Shown here piece after piece: positions 36,376 through 44,404 of a stretch of DNA of 64,000 nucleotides. The position numbers and the translations under genes were made by a program. The DNA comes from Stakelama sediminis. GTDB taxonomy: Bacteria > Pseudomonadota > Alphaproteobacteria > Sphingomonadales > Sphingomonadaceae. The stretch covers positions 1 through 64,000 of the forward strand of contig NZ_JACIJI010000010.1 in assembly GCF_014199335.1 (NCBI RefSeq), written 5' to 3'. Numbering within the stretch: the first letter of the stretch is position 1; each line of letters opens with the position of its first letter. Below the pieces are notes generated by a model. It was not told the origin of the DNA. It worked only from the letters and a program-made list of their open reading frames with translations, and did not search any database.

Positions 36376-38412
36376 TCACGAACATGTCGCCAGCCCCGCA
36401 CGCGGACTGGTCTCGCTGATCCGGTTGCCCAATTCATCATATACGTAACAGGTCCGTAGCGTCTGCCCGTTGGCGGTTGTCGCCGTACCCGTCAGCAGCA
36501 GATTGCTTCCATGCGATGCATTGCCCTGTTGATATTGGTAGCTCTTTACGACTTTATCAGCTGTTCCCGCCGCGCAGTTGCCGTTGGCGTCAGCAGAACT
36601 CGTCCTGCAATATTCTTCCGAAGCCAAAAGCCATACCGGAGAATCCGTGCGAGCATAGCCGTTACCGCTCTTGAACCAGCCATATAGCTGTTGGTAGTGA
36701 TATCGCATTTGCGGTCGCACGCCATTGACAGCAGGCTCCGTAACCTTGGTTACCAGTCCCGTCGCGCCATCATATTCGTAGTTTGTTACGTGGCCAGCCG
36801 CATCCGTAACGGCGTTTGGGCGATTGCATGTTTTGATATTGCTACAGGATGACGGGAATGTTGCCGTCGTAACCAGATCCGAAAGACCAGACCCCGGCTT
36901 TGCCTTCATCCTCATGCTCGTCACATTTCCGCGACCATCATATGTGTATTGGACAATGCTGCCATCAGGGTTCGTGATCTGCTCCAAAAGATCATCACGT
37001 TTCAAATACGACGCATTGGCGTTTGCACCGCCCCACACGAACTCACTCCGCCTCCCCAAGGGATCGGTTACGCTGGAAACATGACCTGCGTTTTTAATAA
37101 AATAAGTTCTGTTGACCGGCTCATTACCCGCACGCGATATTTCAAACGCATATATGGAGGATTGCCTAGTTAAAGAGACAGACTGCACGTCACGGCAGGG
37201 GTCTCCAGCAACTTTGGGGTCCGAATATGAAAAAGTCTCTGAGGTCCCGTCAGCAAGGACCTGCTTGATTACACGATCACGGCTGCCGTTCCAGGTAGCA
37301 TCATCATATGCGTTAGCCCCGTCCCATCCCCTGTATCCATCACAGGCGTCATACGTATTGGCAATTGTGCATCCTAAGTTACCGGGAGTGGTCACACACG
37401 TGAGATGATCCCTACCAATTGGTGAAGTAATACTTCCCATATCATTGTAATTATATCCTCGTATGCCAGAGTATCTTGTATATCCGAATGTATATCTCCG
37501 TCCATCCGGCAAAGTAACAGAAGACAACTCACCTCCCTGATTATAGGTTATAGTTGCGATAACATTAGATTTTGAGCAATCAATTATTGTACTTTTATCA
37601 ACGTAAACTAGATTGTAAGCGCATATTCTTTGGATTCCCTGAGATGCTGGTTCACGAAAAATCATAAATCCAGCAGAAGTATCGGAATGAGAAGCGTTTG
37701 TGACTTCAGGAAACGGAATATGCTCGTTTACATGAAAGCCGTTTCTTGTCGAAATTTGCGAATCTGACAAAAACTTCAAAACTCCGTTATTGATTAACGC
37801 CCCCAATTTAAGCACGTTTCCGCTGCGCTCCGTCAATGTAAAGGTACCCGGCGAATCAGATCCGGCATTCGCATTATACCCTCCCGGCTGATCAGAAACC
37901 CACGTCAACGTGCTGCCGTTAAAAGTCGAGGGTTCAAACTTCTCGAGATCGAGATTGGCATTTTTTATTTCGAACAGGCTTAAATTCCCCCCAATAGAAA
38001 GGAAGGCGCCATACTGCCAATTTTTATAAATAGGAGCGCAATTACACTCATCATACTGCGTGGTTTCGTCGTATTCTGCATAAGTGACTATGCCCGCATT
38101 TCCAGAATTAGTTGAAAAGCTCCATCCAGTTTTATTGTCCACTTGGGATGAACTATCATAATGGAGAGAAGCCGTAATCTTGCTTGGCCATTCCCCATAA
38201 CCAATTTCAAACAAGGGAACATCGTAAACAAAAGATCCCATTAGATAGCTGACACCATGTGGACTTACCACGTCAGTTGACCGCGCATTGGTGACGTCAA
38301 TTTCCTGCGCAAATGATGCGTGTGGCCAAATGATATTAACAGCAATAAATAACATGCATACGTTCTTTATTATTACCGCGGTATAAGAAAAAATCTTATC
38401 CATGAACATCAT
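36376..38412 (-). CDS. Rhs N-terminal half, second locus
   Basis: 678 residues. The ATG at 38412 (of an ATGATG pair) is preceded by AAGGGATGG. Signal peptide through HASFAQ. Mature part: THE Rhs N-terminal region with GVSYLMGSFVYDVPLFEIGY, then YD repeats, ending at ELGNRISETSPRAGLATCS like the other N-terminal half. It is 11 bases from the start of the C-terminal half. The first 450 residues are AT-richer and differ strongly from the locus-1 half, whereas the last 200 are similar. Confidence 0.75.
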   Translation of the reverse strand: MMFMDKIFSYTAVIIKNVCMLFIAVNIIWPHASFAQEIDVTNARSTDVVSPHGVSYLMGSFVYDVPLFEIGYGEWPSKITASLHYDSSSQVDNKTGWSFSTNSGNAGIVTYAEYDETTQYDECNCAPIYKNWQYGAFLSIGGNLSLFEIKNANLDLEKFEPSTFNGSTLTWVSDQPGGYNANAGSDSPGTFTLTERSGNVLKLGALINNGVLKFLSDSQISTRNGFHVNEHIPFPEVTNASHSDTSAGFMIFREPASQGIQRICAYNLVYVDKSTIIDCSKSNVIATITYNQGGELSSVTLPDGRRYTFGYTRYSGIRGYNYNDMGSITSPIGRDHLTCVTTPGNLGCTIANTYDACDGYRGWDGANAYDDATWNGSRDRVIKQVLADGTSETFSYSDPKVAGDPCRDVQSVSLTRQSSIYAFEISRAGNEPVNRTYFIKNAGHVSSVTDPLGRRSEFVWGGANANASYLKRDDLLEQITNPDGSIVQYTYDGRGNVTSMRMKAKPGSGLSDLVTTATFPSSCSNIKTCNRPNAVTDAAGHVTNYEYDGATGLVTKVTEPAVNGVRPQMRYHYQQLYGWFKSGNGYARTDSPVWLLASEEYCRTSSADANGNCAAGTADKVVKSYQYQQGNASHGSNLLLTGTATTANGQTLRTCYVYDELGNRISETSPRAGLATCS

Positions 38413-38525
38413 CCATCCCTTGTCGCCAGAAACGCTCATCCGAGAATCTCAAAACAGACTATAATATCGTTAAACCTATTGATTAAATGCGGCTCAATTT
38501 TCGCTGACACGCGAAATATTTCTAT

Positions 38526-39158
38526 TCAGTTCAAATTGATTCCACCCGAGCAGGTTGCCGTGACGGTCAGGGTTCCTGTGGCGGTTTTGCCGAGACTATC
38601 GGCGACCGTGTAGGTGAACTTTGAAATGCTTTGGCTATTGCCAGCGACAACCTGCGCGGTTGAGCTATTGCTGACGCTCGCAGTGGAAATGCCGCTCGTT
38701 TTGACAATCGACTTCAACGTCAACGGCGTGTTCCCATCGGGGTCGCTGTCATTGGCGATGAGATTGATCTGCCCGACATTGCCACACGGCAGTGTAATGG
38801 AGTCATTCTGGGTGACCGGCGCCTGATTGGAGGTAGGCGTAGGTGTCGGGGCTGGAGTCGGCGTGGGGGAAGGTGACGGCGACGGACTTGGCACCGGTGT
38901 GGGACTTGGCGAAGGCGTAACGGCCGAACATGCCGGAGGTGTTCCCGAGCCCATATAATAGTTGGTCCGGTTGTCGGCATGGTCGAAGCAGCTACGCGTT
39001 TTCCATCCGCTCGATGGCCCGCCCGAGATGCTGCTCTGGGTCAGTCGTCCGAGCACATCATAGCTGTAGCTGGTGGTTTCCGAAGCCGAACTCACCCCAA
39101 CGGATAACGCCAGCAGAGATACGCCGAAAAGGCGCACAAAACGTCGTTTCACTTTCAT
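38526..39158 (-). CDS. Exported single-YD protein with Pro-rich linker and Ig/cadherin-like domain
   Basis: 210 residues from the ATG at 39158. Signal peptide to SVGVSSASE; one YD hairpin (SYSYDVLGRLTQSSISGG, FDHADNRTNYYMGSG); a Ser/Pro/Thr linker of about 40 residues; then a domain of cadherin-like type (VTQNDSITLPCGNVGQINL, ANDSDPDGNTPLTLKS, FTYTVADSLGKTATG). Such domains bind calcium or sugars in surface proteins. It lies between the VirB operon and the split Rhs pair. The protein encoded at 47775-48407 has the same length and layout. Confidence 0.75.
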   Translation of the reverse strand: MKVKRRFVRLFGVSLLALSVGVSSASETTSYSYDVLGRLTQSSISGGPSSGWKTRSCFDHADNRTNYYMGSGTPPACSAVTPSPSPTPVPSPSPSPSPTPTPAPTPTPTSNQAPVTQNDSITLPCGNVGQINLIANDSDPDGNTPLTLKSIVKTSGISTASVSNSSTAQVVAGNSQSISKFTYTVADSLGKTATGTLTVTATCSGGINLN

Positions 39159-39200
39159 CAAGGCCCCCGTTGATACGTATTCCCCAATACGCATTACGTA

Positions 39201-39218
39201 CTACCCACGATGGGGTAG
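39201..39218 (-). promoter_or_regulatory. Palindrome upstream of YD gene (candidate operator or leader hairpin)
   Basis: CTACCC-ACGATG-GGGTAG, 43 bases before the start at 39158. The same 18-base pattern occurs upstream of the paralogous YD gene at 47775. It could bind a dimeric regulator or fold as a leader RNA hairpin. Confidence 0.55.
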
Positions 39219-39267
39219 CCCTTCCCGCCTGGCAAGGCATTTCTCACAACACATCCATTCCGGATGT

Positions 39268-39642
39268 TTATCTGTGGATCACCGAGGCTCCGGCATAGGG
39301 GTCATAGGCAGGCGGCGACGCGGACGGTATCGGCGCGGGCAGTTCAGAAGTAACGTGCGATGAGGGAATACTGGTACGTTGCACGCTGCCGATCGCGCCT
39401 CTGAACCCGGAAACGATCGTTGACGCACCGAACAGCACAAAACATCCCAGCACGACCGTGAGTCCCCGGCGGATATCGAGCCTGCCGCCGAGCATCAGCA
39501 ATCCGACCATCGCCACACACAGGATCGCGACCGTGGTGGCAACGGTGCCCAGCACCGTTCCTTCCACCCACGCCATTGCCGCAAGAAGCGGCGACGGTCG
39601 CGACGGATCGCTTAGATAAGCTCCCGAAAGCAGGACGATCAT
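39268..39642 (-). CDS. Second VirB2/TrbC-like pilin
   Basis: 124 residues with two membrane helices (VLGTVATTVAILCVAMVGLLM and GLTVVLGCFVLFGASTIVSG), the TrbC/VirB2 layout. It lacks an obvious signal peptide but has a 35-residue Pro/Ser-rich tail ending YDPYAGASVIHR, absent from the virB2 at the head of the operon. Its ATG overlaps the virB11 stop by four bases. It is the last gene of the operon. A minor pilin or tip subunit is possible. Confidence 0.75.
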   Translation of the reverse strand: MIVLLSGAYLSDPSRPSPLLAAMAWVEGTVLGTVATTVAILCVAMVGLLMLGGRLDIRRGLTVVLGCFVLFGASTIVSGFRGAIGSVQRTSIPSSHVTSELPAPIPSASPPAYDPYAGASVIHR

Positions 39643-40628
39643 TTGAGTACCACTTCTGCGACGAAGCGCCGTCCGCCGCTGCGCGCAAGTTGCACGAACA
39701 CCCCGATGGTCGAGCGCACATAATGCGCCACATCGTCACGATTAAGCCTGGTACCGCTTTGCAGTGCCAGCAACACCAGTTGCTCGACTGCGCCGTCAGT
39801 GCTGTCAGCATGGATGGTCGTCATCGATCCGGGATGCCCGGTATTGACCGCACGTAAAAAGGCATAAGCCTCGCTGCCGCGCAACTCGCCAAGGATGATC
39901 CGGTCGGGTCGCATGCGCAGCGACGCAGAGACCAGATCGTCGGCAGAGACATCGGCTTCCCCCAGTGCGCTGCGCGCCGCCAGCAACCCGATCGCATTGT
40001 CATGGCGGATACGCAGTTCAGGCGTATCCTCAATGAAGATCAGTCGCTCTTCCGCAGGAATCTCGTGCAGCAAGGCATTAAGAAAGGTGGTCTTGCCGGT
40101 CGAGGTTCCGCCGGAAACCAGGATATTGCGCCGCGCCCGCACCGCAGCCGACAAAGTGCCTGCAATATCGCCCGAAGCAAGCCGCTCCGCCAGTTCGCGA
40201 TCCACATCGGATCGCCCGGTTGCATCACCGGTGCGCGTTTCAGCGAAGGCGCCGCCTGCCACATAATCCGCAAGTGAGAGATCGGAAGCGACATGTTTGC
40301 GGATCGCGATCGCGAGATGTGCTCGTGTTGCCGGCGGTGCGATCACCTGTATGCGCGCGCCATCGGGCAGGACCGCCGATAACAGCGGATGTTCCCGATT
40401 GATGCCTTGGCTGGAAAGGGCTGCAACCTGTCGGGCAAGCCGCGCCAGGCTGAGCGACGTCAGTTCCGGCGCATCCTGTCGTTCGACAAGCCCGGTGACG
40501 GTCTCGACCCAGAGTTCGCCGGGACGATTGACATAGATGTCGGTGACATCCTCACGCTCCAGCACGCCGGCAAAAGGCTCCAGATAGGAGCGCAGATATA
40601 CCCAGTCCCCGATCGCAGCGACGCTCAC
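39639..40628 (-). CDS. virB11: VirB11 traffic ATPase
   Basis: 329 residues. Walker A GGTSTGKTT at 173-181, Asp box LIFIEDTPELRI at 196-207, Walker B with Glu248 in IILGELRGSEA, and the His box GHPGSMTTIHADS around 265. Hexameric VirB11 powers substrate handling at the cytoplasmic face of type IV secretion systems. It overlaps both neighbours by ATGA, as do most genes of this operon. Confidence 0.93.
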   Translation of the reverse strand: MSVAAIGDWVYLRSYLEPFAGVLEREDVTDIYVNRPGELWVETVTGLVERQDAPELTSLSLARLARQVAALSSQGINREHPLLSAVLPDGARIQVIAPPATRAHLAIAIRKHVASDLSLADYVAGGAFAETRTGDATGRSDVDRELAERLASGDIAGTLSAAVRARRNILVSGGTSTGKTTFLNALLHEIPAEERLIFIEDTPELRIRHDNAIGLLAARSALGEADVSADDLVSASLRMRPDRIILGELRGSEAYAFLRAVNTGHPGSMTTIHADSTDGAVEQLVLLALQSGTRLNRDDVAHYVRSTIGVFVQLARSGGRRFVAEVVLK

Positions 40629-41740
40629 GGCATCTGCCCTGTCGGCCCGGCTCCGGCAAAGTCGAGATCGCGCGCGACGAACACGCTGACGCTGGTGCCG
40701 GGTTTGACCTTGAGTGTCGGGGTGATTTTATCCGGTTGCGTCACCGAACCCCGGATCCCCTGCAGCGATCCCGGCAAGGCAACCACCACCGGCGAGTCTG
40801 CCGAACGGGAGGCGAGATTGACGCCCAGATCGAGCACCGATTGAAGGATGGCGCCCGAGAAGCGTGCAAAAAAATGGCTATTCACATGCGCCTTGACGCC
40901 GCTTCTTCCCATCGTATCGGCGGCAGGCGATCCAAGCGCGATGGTGACGCCATCAGGGCGGATCAGCCGCGACCAGATGATGAGCGCGCGTTTCTGTCCC
41001 TGCGCCACGTCGCCGGAATATTGCCCGATCAGCCTGCTGCCGCGCGGGATCAGGATTTTCGATCCGTCGAACCCGCGAATATCGCGCTGGACGAGCGCAC
41101 GGGCAAAGCCGGCATGACTTGAATCGAGCGCGGTTTCGAGAATGACGGGAATGAGCGTGCCTTGCGGCACGGTCGTCGCCGGATCGGAGAACATCGCAGC
41201 ATGCGCACGATCCGTATTGCTGACAACCGCGTCCTTTGTGTCGTTCCCGGTCTTTTTCGACGACGGTGGCGGCGTGGGAGATGCCGCGCTCGATACCGGC
41301 GCGCCATTATCGACGACGAGCGCCGGAGCGGCGAGATTGCGCGGCGGCCCGGGCTGCGCTGGCGGCGTTGCCGGGGACGACGGGACATAGACAATTTGCG
41401 GCTGCGGCGCAGGGGCCGGAGGCGGCGCTGGTGTGGGCGTCGGCGTCGGTTGCGGCGTCGGCACGACCGCCGGTGACGGTGGCGGTGCAGGCGGCACATA
41501 GAGCGGCGGTGCTGTGGTGTCCTGAGCGGCAACGCCCGGTTGCGGCAGGCTCGCCGGCGCGGTCAGCGCACGCCGATGCGCGTCGAGGATCCAGAACAAC
41601 AGCAGCGCCGCGACCAGCAAACCGATCGCGATGACGAGCCCGGAGGGAGCGCCACGCGCACGCTGGACGACCGGCCTGATATCGCGTTCGGCAACGATTG
41701 CAGGATCGGTGCGCGGATCCTCGGCAGTTCCGGTCATCAC
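40625..41740 (-). CDS. virB10: VirB10 core-channel protein
   Basis: 371 residues. Cytoplasmic N-terminus, one membrane helix (GLVIAIGLLVAALLLFWIL, about 34-52), a Pro-rich periplasmic arm (about 60-140), then the TrbI/VirB10 domain with IPVILETALDSSHAGFARA and the conserved ILIPRGSRLIGQYSGDV. VirB10 spans from the inner membrane to the outer-membrane core complex. Confidence 0.93.
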   Translation of the reverse strand: MMTGTAEDPRTDPAIVAERDIRPVVQRARGAPSGLVIAIGLLVAALLLFWILDAHRRALTAPASLPQPGVAAQDTTAPPLYVPPAPPPSPAVVPTPQPTPTPTPAPPPAPAPQPQIVYVPSSPATPPAQPGPPRNLAAPALVVDNGAPVSSAASPTPPPSSKKTGNDTKDAVVSNTDRAHAAMFSDPATTVPQGTLIPVILETALDSSHAGFARALVQRDIRGFDGSKILIPRGSRLIGQYSGDVAQGQKRALIIWSRLIRPDGVTIALGSPAADTMGRSGVKAHVNSHFFARFSGAILQSVLDLGVNLASRSADSPVVVALPGSLQGIRGSVTQPDKITPTLKVKPGTSVSVFVARDLDFAGAGPTGQMP

Positions 41741-42450
41741 TGCGCCTCGCCCTGCACGAACCGGTCAGCATGGGCATCATGATGGTTGATCCGGAAGATC
41801 AGCCGGTCATGCACATTGTCGAGTACATACAAGCCGTCTCGCATATGGCCGTTGGCGAGCGTTTCGGCACCCTTGTCGTCGCGAAAATAGGTCGCGGGCA
41901 AAGCAACTTTTTCAGGCCAGCGAATGTAGACATGCGTCCCGTCATCGCTGATCGCGGACGGATAAAGCGCGTGATCGCCATGCAGCTTGTAGCGACCAAC
42001 CACGGCGTTGAGCGAGGTTGAGGCATCCGTGTCTGCATCCTTCGCCTGTGCCGCGGGATACAGAAACTGCACCATATAGGGCATGGATGCCGACGCAGAC
42101 GACAGCGACACCAGATCGAAAGCATAGACCCTGGTGCTGGTGACCACGGTCATATTGGTGCGCACACCGCCCCTGAGCGGCTTGAGAAAAAGGTGGTTGC
42201 CGGCACGGCCGGAACTCACCTGCCAGGCCGAACTGTCTCCTACCGCAACGCTCTCGATATGATCGTCTGCGGCCAGAGCGACGGTCAGCTGATAGCCGGG
42301 TGCGGATTCAAGCTGAACAACCTGATCGGCCTGATAGCGTACCGTCTGGATATGCGGATCGCCATTACCGGGCCCCGGCATCACCTGGGCTGTCAGCGGA
42401 GAGATGGCCACCACCCCGGCAGCAAGCGCAAAACCCAGCCACTGTCTCAT
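41737..42450 (-). CDS. virB9: VirB9 outer-membrane core protein
   Basis: 237 residues with signal peptide (MRQWLGFALAAGVVAISPLTAQ). The CagX/VirB9 pattern is clear: DGTHVYIRWPE and LPATYFRDDKGAETLANGHM near the C-terminus. Joins VirB10 in the core complex. No virB7 lipoprotein gene is visible next to it, where it would usually be. Confidence 0.9.
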   Translation of the reverse strand: MRQWLGFALAAGVVAISPLTAQVMPGPGNGDPHIQTVRYQADQVVQLESAPGYQLTVALAADDHIESVAVGDSSAWQVSSGRAGNHLFLKPLRGGVRTNMTVVTSTRVYAFDLVSLSSASASMPYMVQFLYPAAQAKDADTDASTSLNAVVGRYKLHGDHALYPSAISDDGTHVYIRWPEKVALPATYFRDDKGAETLANGHMRDGLYVLDNVHDRLIFRINHHDAHADRFVQGEAQ

Positions 42451-43196
42451 TGTGGCGCCGCCGCATTGGTATCGGCAGGCCCAGCTTCAGGCGCAGCGCC
42501 TTGCGGATCCGGTCTGGGCAGCGTTTCGGCGCTGCGGTTGTAGCGGGTGACCTCAAACCCGAGCGGGTTGAAATAGCGATCCTCGACGCTGAGCGGCTTG
42601 TTCGAGAAGGTATAGCGGATCACCGCCACCCAGGTGCGCGGCGCGCCGATATGACCGCCTGCGTCGTGCCGCCGGGTCTGGAAGCGCACCATCGCGACAT
42701 TGTTGCCCATCGGCGTCACGCTGGTCACCTGCACACCGACCACACTCGAGCGCGGATAACGCGCCAGCGGGCTCGCCGGGTTGGAGGCCTGCATCGACGC
42801 GATATAGCGCTGCCGAGCACGGCCTGCGGACCATAAGGCAACCTTGCGATAGTCGGATTGCAAGGCGTCGGCATTATACCCTTCGCGTGCAATCACATAT
42901 TGGACGAGAAAGGATTGGGTAAGCGCCGAGCGGCTCGATACCAGTTGCGGATCGAGCGGCCTCAGTTCCTGCACATAGCCCGTCTGGCGATCGACCATCA
43001 GCGTATAGGGCACCGCAGTCTTCAGCGGCATCAGAAACACCAGCGCCAGTGCCTCGAACAAGGCAATCGCAGCAGCCGCTCCGGCAACGATCCAGGCGAT
43101 CCGGCGTGAGGAGCGCAACGCATCCTGACGATCCTTCGCCCAGCTGTCGGCTTCGGCATAATAGGCGTCGAGCGCCTGTTTCGATTCATTCTTCAT
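42447..43196 (-). CDS. virB8: VirB8 inner-membrane assembly protein
   Basis: 249 residues: short cytoplasmic segment, membrane helix (IAWIVAGAAAAIALFEALAL, about 33-52), and a periplasmic domain with VDRQTGYVQELRPLD, TPMGNNVAMVRFQTRR and YFNPLGFEVTRYNRSAE, as in VirB8. Overlaps virB6 and virB9 by ATGA. Confidence 0.9.
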   Translation of the reverse strand: MKNESKQALDAYYAEADSWAKDRQDALRSSRRIAWIVAGAAAAIALFEALALVFLMPLKTAVPYTLMVDRQTGYVQELRPLDPQLVSSRSALTQSFLVQYVIAREGYNADALQSDYRKVALWSAGRARQRYIASMQASNPASPLARYPRSSVVGVQVTSVTPMGNNVAMVRFQTRRHDAGGHIGAPRTWVAVIRYTFSNKPLSVEDRYFNPLGFEVTRYNRSAETLPRPDPQGAAPEAGPADTNAAAPQ

Positions 43197-44404
43197 GCAA
43201 GACGATCCCGCGCGGTGGCACGCGCCGAAACGCGCGATCCCACCCGACGTGCAAAATGGTGCCCAAGCGGCGTCGACGCAGCCATTGGCCGATCATGATC
43301 GCGCATTCGCCCGGCATCGGCAGGCAGACGCGGTGGCGCGGTGGCGCCGCTGTTCGGCGGTGCAGCGTCGCGCCGTGCATTTGCCGATACCGCCTCGGCG
43401 ATGACCGCAGCGCGCGACCGGTTTTCAATCGGCACGGCAGGACGGTTGTGCGGAACAACCGCCCCGCTCCCCCGGCCCTCCCGATCCGATCCGCCAAATG
43501 CCTGCGGCCAGGAAACCGGCAATTTCCAGCTGAACGCAATGCGCGCCATGACCAGCAGCATCGCCGCCAGCACGACCGCGAACACCGCTGTCGTTGCGAG
43601 AAGCTGGGCCGGAGCCCCGCCGATTGCGAGATTTGCCGCGCGCTGCGCCAGAAGCTGCGACAACCAGGGTTCGATCAGCGCCAGCTCGATACCAAGCACG
43701 ATCGCGGTTGCAAGTGCCCCCAATGCGGCCGCGATCAGCCCCCGCAGCCAGCCTTCGAACAAGCCGCGCGTGCCTTCGAACAGCAAAAAGGCCAGGAACA
43801 ACGGTCCCAGCGCCAGCAACAGCCCCGCCGCAATCCGAACGAGAGCAAAGGCGCCGATTGCGCTTGCCAGGAACAATACCCGTGATCCGCCGATCGCAAA
43901 CGCGTCAAAGCCCGCAAATATCGGCGGTGCCACCTGACGCGGATCGCGCACATCGCCGATCGGCCCCACCCCATAGACCGCAAGTGCCGCAAAGGCGCCA
44001 TCGACTGAATCCAGATGCGCCACCAGCCCGCCATTACTACCCGGCAGCCCCGCAGGCGCACCGATTTCTGAAACCAGACTGGCAGGCTCGCGTAGCGTGA
44101 CGTCGTAAAGCACGCGCTGATAGGCAGGCCAGCTTGTGGCAAAGGCCAGCACGATGCCGATCTTCACGAATGCCAGAACGCCTTCGCGGACGGTCGGCAT
44201 CTGTGCGAACAGCATGCGATAGCCGATAAAGGCGATGAACAGCGTCAACAGGCCGGTCAAAAGGATCGATACGCTCGATCCCGGTGCCGCCAGCGCCTGA
44301 TAGCCTTGTGCACCCAGCGTTTGCGCCTGACAATCGAGATAGCCGATCACGCCGGGTGCGAACCGGTCGACATCGACAGGCGCATTGCAAAGCATCTGCA
44401 TCAT
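43193..44404 (-). CDS. virB6: VirB6/TrbL polytopic membrane protein
   Basis: 403 residues from the ATG at 44404, which overlaps the virB4 stop. Five or more membrane helices, for example SILLTGLLTLFIAFIGYRML, GILLAFATSW-like segments and ALGALATAIVLGIELALI; the C-terminal 80 residues are basic and soluble. VirB6 helps substrate cross the inner membrane. Confidence 0.88.
   Translation of the reverse strand: MMQMLCNAPVDVDRFAPGVIGYLDCQAQTLGAQGYQALAAPGSSVSILLTGLLTLFIAFIGYRMLFAQMPTVREGVLAFVKIGIVLAFATSWPAYQRVLYDVTLREPASLVSEIGAPAGLPGSNGGLVAHLDSVDGAFAALAVYGVGPIGDVRDPRQVAPPIFAGFDAFAIGGSRVLFLASAIGAFALVRIAAGLLLALGPLFLAFLLFEGTRGLFEGWLRGLIAAALGALATAIVLGIELALIEPWLSQLLAQRAANLAIGGAPAQLLATTAVFAVVLAAMLLVMARIAFSWKLPVSWPQAFGGSDREGRGSGAVVPHNRPAVPIENRSRAAVIAEAVSANARRDAAPPNSGATAPPRLPADAGRMRDHDRPMAASTPLGHHFARRVGSRVSARATARDRLA

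Noticed and set aside
38800..38930. Short tandem pattern resembling a CRISPR-like or VNTR array (also 48020-48095)
   Set aside because: It encodes the Ser-Pro-Thr-Pro linker of the YD proteins; units are 6 bases with no spacers.
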